DNA of 46,745 nucleotides. Source: an uncultured Bacteriovoracaceae bacterium (GTDB lineage Bacteria; Bdellovibrionota; Bacteriovoracia; Bacteriovoracales; Bacteriovoracaceae). The position numbers and the translations under genes were made by a program. Location: contig CALIJZ010000060.1 in the NCBI GenBank assembly GCA_938017795.1, forward strand, positions 1-46,745, written 5' to 3'. Below the pieces are notes generated by a model, which was not told the DNA's origin, made no database searches, and saw nothing but the letters and a program-made list of their open reading frames with translations. Positions 44,643 to 46,745 of the stretch are shown in pieces. The stretch's first letter is position 1; every line of letters starts with the position of its first letter.

Positions 44643-44832
44643 TTTTATATCCGCTAAAAAAACAATCTCTTTCACAAACACCTGTAGTCAAACTTTCAGA
44701 TAAGTAATGAGTTAGGTTTCCAACTTTTTCACCAGTAGACTCTGATAGAGTTTGTGCCAAATTACTTGCCACTATTACCCCAAAAACCAATAGGAGTAAG
44801 TATTCTAAAAGTGCTTGTCCTAAATTACTCAT
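44629..44832 (-). CDS. flp: Flp-type major pilin
   Basis: The 67-residue protein has only a four-residue leader, MSNL, then G/QALLEY (G5 to Y11), the exact G/XXXXEY site cut by a TadV-type prepilin peptidase, followed by a hydrophobic helix (about 8-28). Small size, EY rather than EF, and first place in the operon mark it as the pilin that forms the fibre. The C-terminal part has two cysteines (CERDC), unusual for Flp pilins, and a basic end. No Shine-Dalgarno is seen. The peptidase gene is not in this window. Confidence 0.78.
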   Translation of the reverse strand: MSNLGQALLEYLLLLVFGVIVASNLAQTLSESTGEKVGNLTHYLSESLTTGVCERDCFFSGYKNGKK

Positions 44833-44836
44833 CTAT

Positions 44837-44856
44837 TTGATTTTATTCTAAATCAA
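44837..44856 (-). promoter_or_regulatory. Inverted repeat over the likely -10 box of the pilus operon
   Basis: TTGATTT, six bases and AAATCAA form a perfect 7-bp inverted repeat centred about 14 nt upstream of the flp ATG. The minus-strand -10 candidate TAGAAT (44850-44845) lies inside it, with no clear -35 box. A repressor binding here would block transcription. The spacing does not fit an FNR site (TTGAT-N4-ATCAA). Confidence 0.35.
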
Positions 44857-44975
44857 GGTTTTAGGTTTAAATGGGATCAAATTTCCGATGAAACTCCCTC
44901 AAACTCTAGACAAATTTTGCGCCAAGAATTTTCTTCTTTAATTCAATATTTTTCTCCACAAAATCTAAAATAAGG

Positions 44976-44981
44976 TATAAT
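44976..44981 (+). promoter_or_regulatory. -10 box of the 6S RNA promoter
   Basis: A perfect TATAAT with a start expected at 44988-44991, the first bases of the 6S RNA terminal stem. The -35 region is AT-rich and poor. Confidence 0.5.
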
Positions 44982-44990
44982 TACTTATAG

Positions 44991-45176
44991 AGCTTGGTGA
45001 ATAATAATGTTTCGCCCTACAAAATATGTTTCGGGAGCAGTCCCTGGCTATGGTGAGCAAGCCCGACTATTATAGTCTGTTAAGAATTTTAATAGATGAT
45101 CGGGAAGCCTAAAGTAGCTATTTATCGCGCCCACCTTAATTATTAAGGGCGCGAAACTTAACATTCACCAGGCCCT
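44991..45176 (+). ncRNA. ssrS: 6S RNA
   Basis: This RNA of about 185 nt has the layout of 6S RNA, which mimics an open promoter and binds sigma70 RNA polymerase in slow growth. The terminal stem pairs GCTTGGTGAAT (44992-45002) with ATTCACCAGGC (45163-45173), continued by TGTTTCGCCCT with AGGGCGCGAAAC. The central-bubble strands are recognisable: GGTGAGCAAGCCCGA (45052-45066) and TCGGGAAGCCTAAAG (near 45100-45114) match the E. coli GGTGAGCA and GAGAAGCCTTAAA stretches, and CAGTCCCTGG is the usual left-arm sequence. It ends at CCCTTTTT. It is divergent from the Tad pilin operon. Confidence 0.87.
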
Positions 45177-45180
45177 TTTT
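45146..45180 (+). terminator. Terminator at the 3' end of 6S RNA
   Basis: AAGGGC and GCCCTT can form a stem around a 20-nt loop followed by TTTTT. The same bases pair in the mature 6S stem, so the terminator fold would be transient. Confidence 0.45.
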
Positions 45181-45226
45181 CCTAAAATAATTTGCATAAA
45201 TAGCTCCTATTTAAGATCATATATAC

Positions 45227-45748
45227 ATGAATAATACTGAACTAAATCATCTTTCAACCAAATGGATTGAGTCCCTAGTTATTGATGAAATAAATATGGA
45301 TGAATCTGGTATCGTAAACTTTAACGATCATATCGATACAGCATTAAACCTTGAAGACTCATCAATTGAGATGATGGATCAACTTAGAGAAAATTTTGAA
45401 ATTTTTGTTACAAAATTTAATGACCTAAGAAACAATGCAGACAAAGAAATAAAGCTTTTTAAAATCTCAAATACAGTTAATGACTTTTTGCTATTTAGAA
45501 ATTCTTTAAAACTTGTAGTAAGCAGATCTTCTAGTGAAACAATTACAATTGGCTTTATGAATAATTCTGGGAACTTTTTTTCAACAAGAAATTCTGATGG
45601 TCAATCTGCTCCTGCAATTTACCATGAGCTTAAAGCTATCGTCGGAGCATTTAATAATATAAAATGGACTTATCAAGGTGATACGGTTGAAATTAATTCT
45701 CTGACAAAGTTTTATTTGTCAGAGTTTATTAAGCAATCTGCAAGTTAG
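45227..45748 (+). CDS. Cytoplasmic protein of unknown function
   Basis: The 173-residue acidic protein has no signal peptide or membrane helix. The N-terminal half is helical (ESLVIDEINMDES, DQLRENFEIF) and the C-terminal half mixes strands and helices. It follows the 6S RNA terminator by about 50 nt and is convergent with the last gene. A weak -10 (TAAGAT) sits 9 nt before the ATG with no Shine-Dalgarno. It is not the 5-formyl-THF ligase often found after 6S RNA in gammaproteobacteria. The family is not recognised. Confidence 0.6.
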   Translation: MNNTELNHLSTKWIESLVIDEINMDESGIVNFNDHIDTALNLEDSSIEMMDQLRENFEIFVTKFNDLRNNADKEIKLFKISNTVNDFLLFRNSLKLVVSRSSSETITIGFMNNSGNFFSTRNSDGQSAPAIYHELKAIVGAFNNIKWTYQGDTVEINSLTKFYLSEFIKQSAS

Positions 45749-45751
45749 TCT

Positions 45752-46627
45752 TTACTTTTGTCTAGTGCTGCCTTGCTCTAAGAGACTTTTATCTAGCTCT
45801 AAATAGCCTTCTGGATTATAATCTGCTTTTCCATAGATTGATTTACAAAATTGTATATCCTGAGAAAGATCTCCAAAATTCATCCTCTCGTTTGCATCTT
45901 TAAGATAATCTTTATTTTTATATTTTTTCTGTTGAGAATCTATTTGATTAGAAATTTTTTGCTTATCATTTGCTTTTATAAGCTTCACAGCTTTCTTGAA
46001 AAACTTCCCATTTAATTCTTTTTGAAAACTTTTTTGCCTAGTCGTTAATTCTTTGAAATCTCTTTTAAAAGTACTTATATATTCATCAACCCCATAAACT
46101 TTTGCTAAATCTTCTTTAAGACTTTTACAGGCTTTGACCTTGCTATCTTCTATTGCATTAAGCCTATTACAAAATGATCTTGTATAACTTCGACAAGAAT
46201 TCCCATCACAAACTAGAGAGCTTATCATTTCTCCTGATGCATTTAATTTTAGAATTCTCTCTTCTAATTCTCTATCATTATTTAGATAAGACTGATAAAC
46301 AGTTTCAACTTTTCCAGTATCTTTCTCATTTTCAATATGATTTTTAAGCTCTGTATAAATAAGATGATCACTTGTTGGATCATAAGAATACCCAACAGTT
46401 TTGAAGTTGTTTTTATCTTTTTTTCTTAAAATACCTTTTCTTTTAAACACTTTATCTATTTTTGTTTTAAAAACTTCTGGATTCAGCCTAAGTTTATTAT
46501 CAGCATCAAACTGAATTGAGCTTTTACCATTAACTTGTTTATATAAGTTTAAACTCCCAAAGTTTAAATCCACTTGAGATAAACCCATTTGAGAAAACCC
46601 TAATAATAAAATAAATACTTTGAACAT
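45752..46627 (-). CDS. Secreted basic helical protein of unknown function
   Basis: The 291-residue protein has a signal peptide (about 1-17, ending GLSQ) and a Lys-rich, mostly helical mature part with five or so cysteines (LVCDGNSCRSYTRSFCNR, VKACKSL, QFCKSIYG). The ATG has AAAGGA 6 nt upstream. A candidate flagellar-sigma (FliA) promoter stands at 46663-46690, which would tie it to motile, attack-phase cells. It shares low-complexity style and cysteine spacing with the 19376-20845 protein, but I cannot show relatedness. The family is not recognised. Confidence 0.6.
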   Translation of the reverse strand: MFKVFILLLGFSQMGLSQVDLNFGSLNLYKQVNGKSSIQFDADNKLRLNPEVFKTKIDKVFKRKGILRKKDKNNFKTVGYSYDPTSDHLIYTELKNHIENEKDTGKVETVYQSYLNNDRELEERILKLNASGEMISSLVCDGNSCRSYTRSFCNRLNAIEDSKVKACKSLKEDLAKVYGVDEYISTFKRDFKELTTRQKSFQKELNGKFFKKAVKLIKANDKQKISNQIDSQQKKYKNKDYLKDANERMNFGDLSQDIQFCKSIYGKADYNPEGYLELDKSLLEQGSTRQK

Positions 46628-46662
46628 TTATGATCCTTTGTTTATCAATTAGTACTTATGAA

Positions 46663-46690
46663 TTATCGGATTTTTTACTAAAAAACTTGA
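46663..46690 (-). promoter_or_regulatory. Candidate FliA (sigma28) promoter
   Basis: The minus strand reads TCAAGTTT (46690-46683), 12 bp, TCCGATAA (46670-46663). The consensus is TAAAGTTT-N11-GCCGATAA, so each box differs at one base and the spacer is one longer. The start would be near 46655, 28 nt before the ATG at 46627. Confidence 0.4.
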
Positions 46691-46691
46691 A

Positions 46692-46720
46692 TAAAAAAAG
46701 GGGGTATTTAAAATACCCCC
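46692..46720 (-). terminator. Intrinsic terminator of a gene beyond the right edge
   Basis: GGGGGTATT and AATACCCCC form a nine-pair hairpin with a 3-nt loop (46700-46720). On the minus strand it is followed by TTTTTTTAT, a classic intrinsic terminator; on the plus strand there is no T tract. It must serve a leftward gene outside the window. The bases to the right (46721-46745) are AT-only. Confidence 0.7.
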
Positions 46721-46745
46721 TATAATTTAAAAAAAAATTATAAAA

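Noticed and set aside
44837-44856. TTGAT...ATCAA inverted repeat as an FNR/CRP-type site
   Set aside because: The half-sites are separated by 10 bases instead of 4, so I list it only as a generic operator candidate.
1-46745. CRISPR arrays, insertion sequences, prophage or integron parts
   Set aside because: No spaced direct repeats, transposase, integrase or attachment-site pattern was found on either strand.

Overview
The window is AT-rich (roughly one third G+C by eye), densely coded, and looks like a Gram-negative Bdellovibrionota-type genome, most likely the Bacteriovorax/Halobacteriovorax side of the group. The reasons are many small secreted proteins of unknown family, GatCAB instead of a full tRNA synthetase set, a b6f-like cytochrome bc complex joined to an aa3-type oxidase operon, and a Tad (type IVb) pilus operon that ends in a secreted YD-repeat protein plus a tiny secreted protein. 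That last arrangement recalls the host-interaction (hit) locus of Bdellovibrio. The taxonomic call is an inference; no 16S gene is present.

Layout. 1-345: a tRNA-Ala(UGC) with its own promoter, followed leftward by a boxA-like sequence, probably the leader of an rRNA gene outside the window. 418-3353: a leftward operon of three exported proteins: an M4 thermolysin-like protease, a lipoprotein and a second HEXXH metalloprotein. 3499-17230: a leftward respiratory super-operon. Rieske, split cytochrome b and an eight-haem cytochrome c make a bc complex. CoxC, a fused CtaA-CtaB haem A synthesis protein, CoxB, CoxA, a second CoxC-like subunit, a dihaem cytochrome c, SCO and subunit IV make and assemble the oxidase. 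Almost every junction is a TAATG or GTGA overlap. 17349-20845: a HEAT-like membrane protein, a divergent membrane protein and two secreted unknowns.

20835-28544: a leftward operon uvrD/pcrA-gatC-gatA-gatB-membrane protein-ppx/gppA, again with overlapping genes. 28650-32272: a small secreted protein, then glmU-glmS for UDP-GlcNAc. 32456-35613: lon, a single-domain response regulator and a small basic membrane protein. 35616-44832: a sigma54-promoted tiny secreted protein, then the leftward Tad/hit-like operon (Flp pilin, three pseudopilins, CpaB, CpaC secretin, fused TadZ-TadA ATPase, TadB, YD-repeat protein, 72-residue secreted protein). 44991-45176: a 6S RNA, divergent from the pilus operon. 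The right end holds two unknown proteins, one behind a candidate flagellar-sigma promoter, and a terminator belonging to a gene outside the window.

The most notable points are the hit-like locus with its neighbouring sigma54 promoter, the fused TadZ-TadA, an oxidase lacking the canonical K-channel residues in both CoxA and CoxB, and a cytochrome b with the b6f-type haem cn cysteine beside an octahaem cytochrome.
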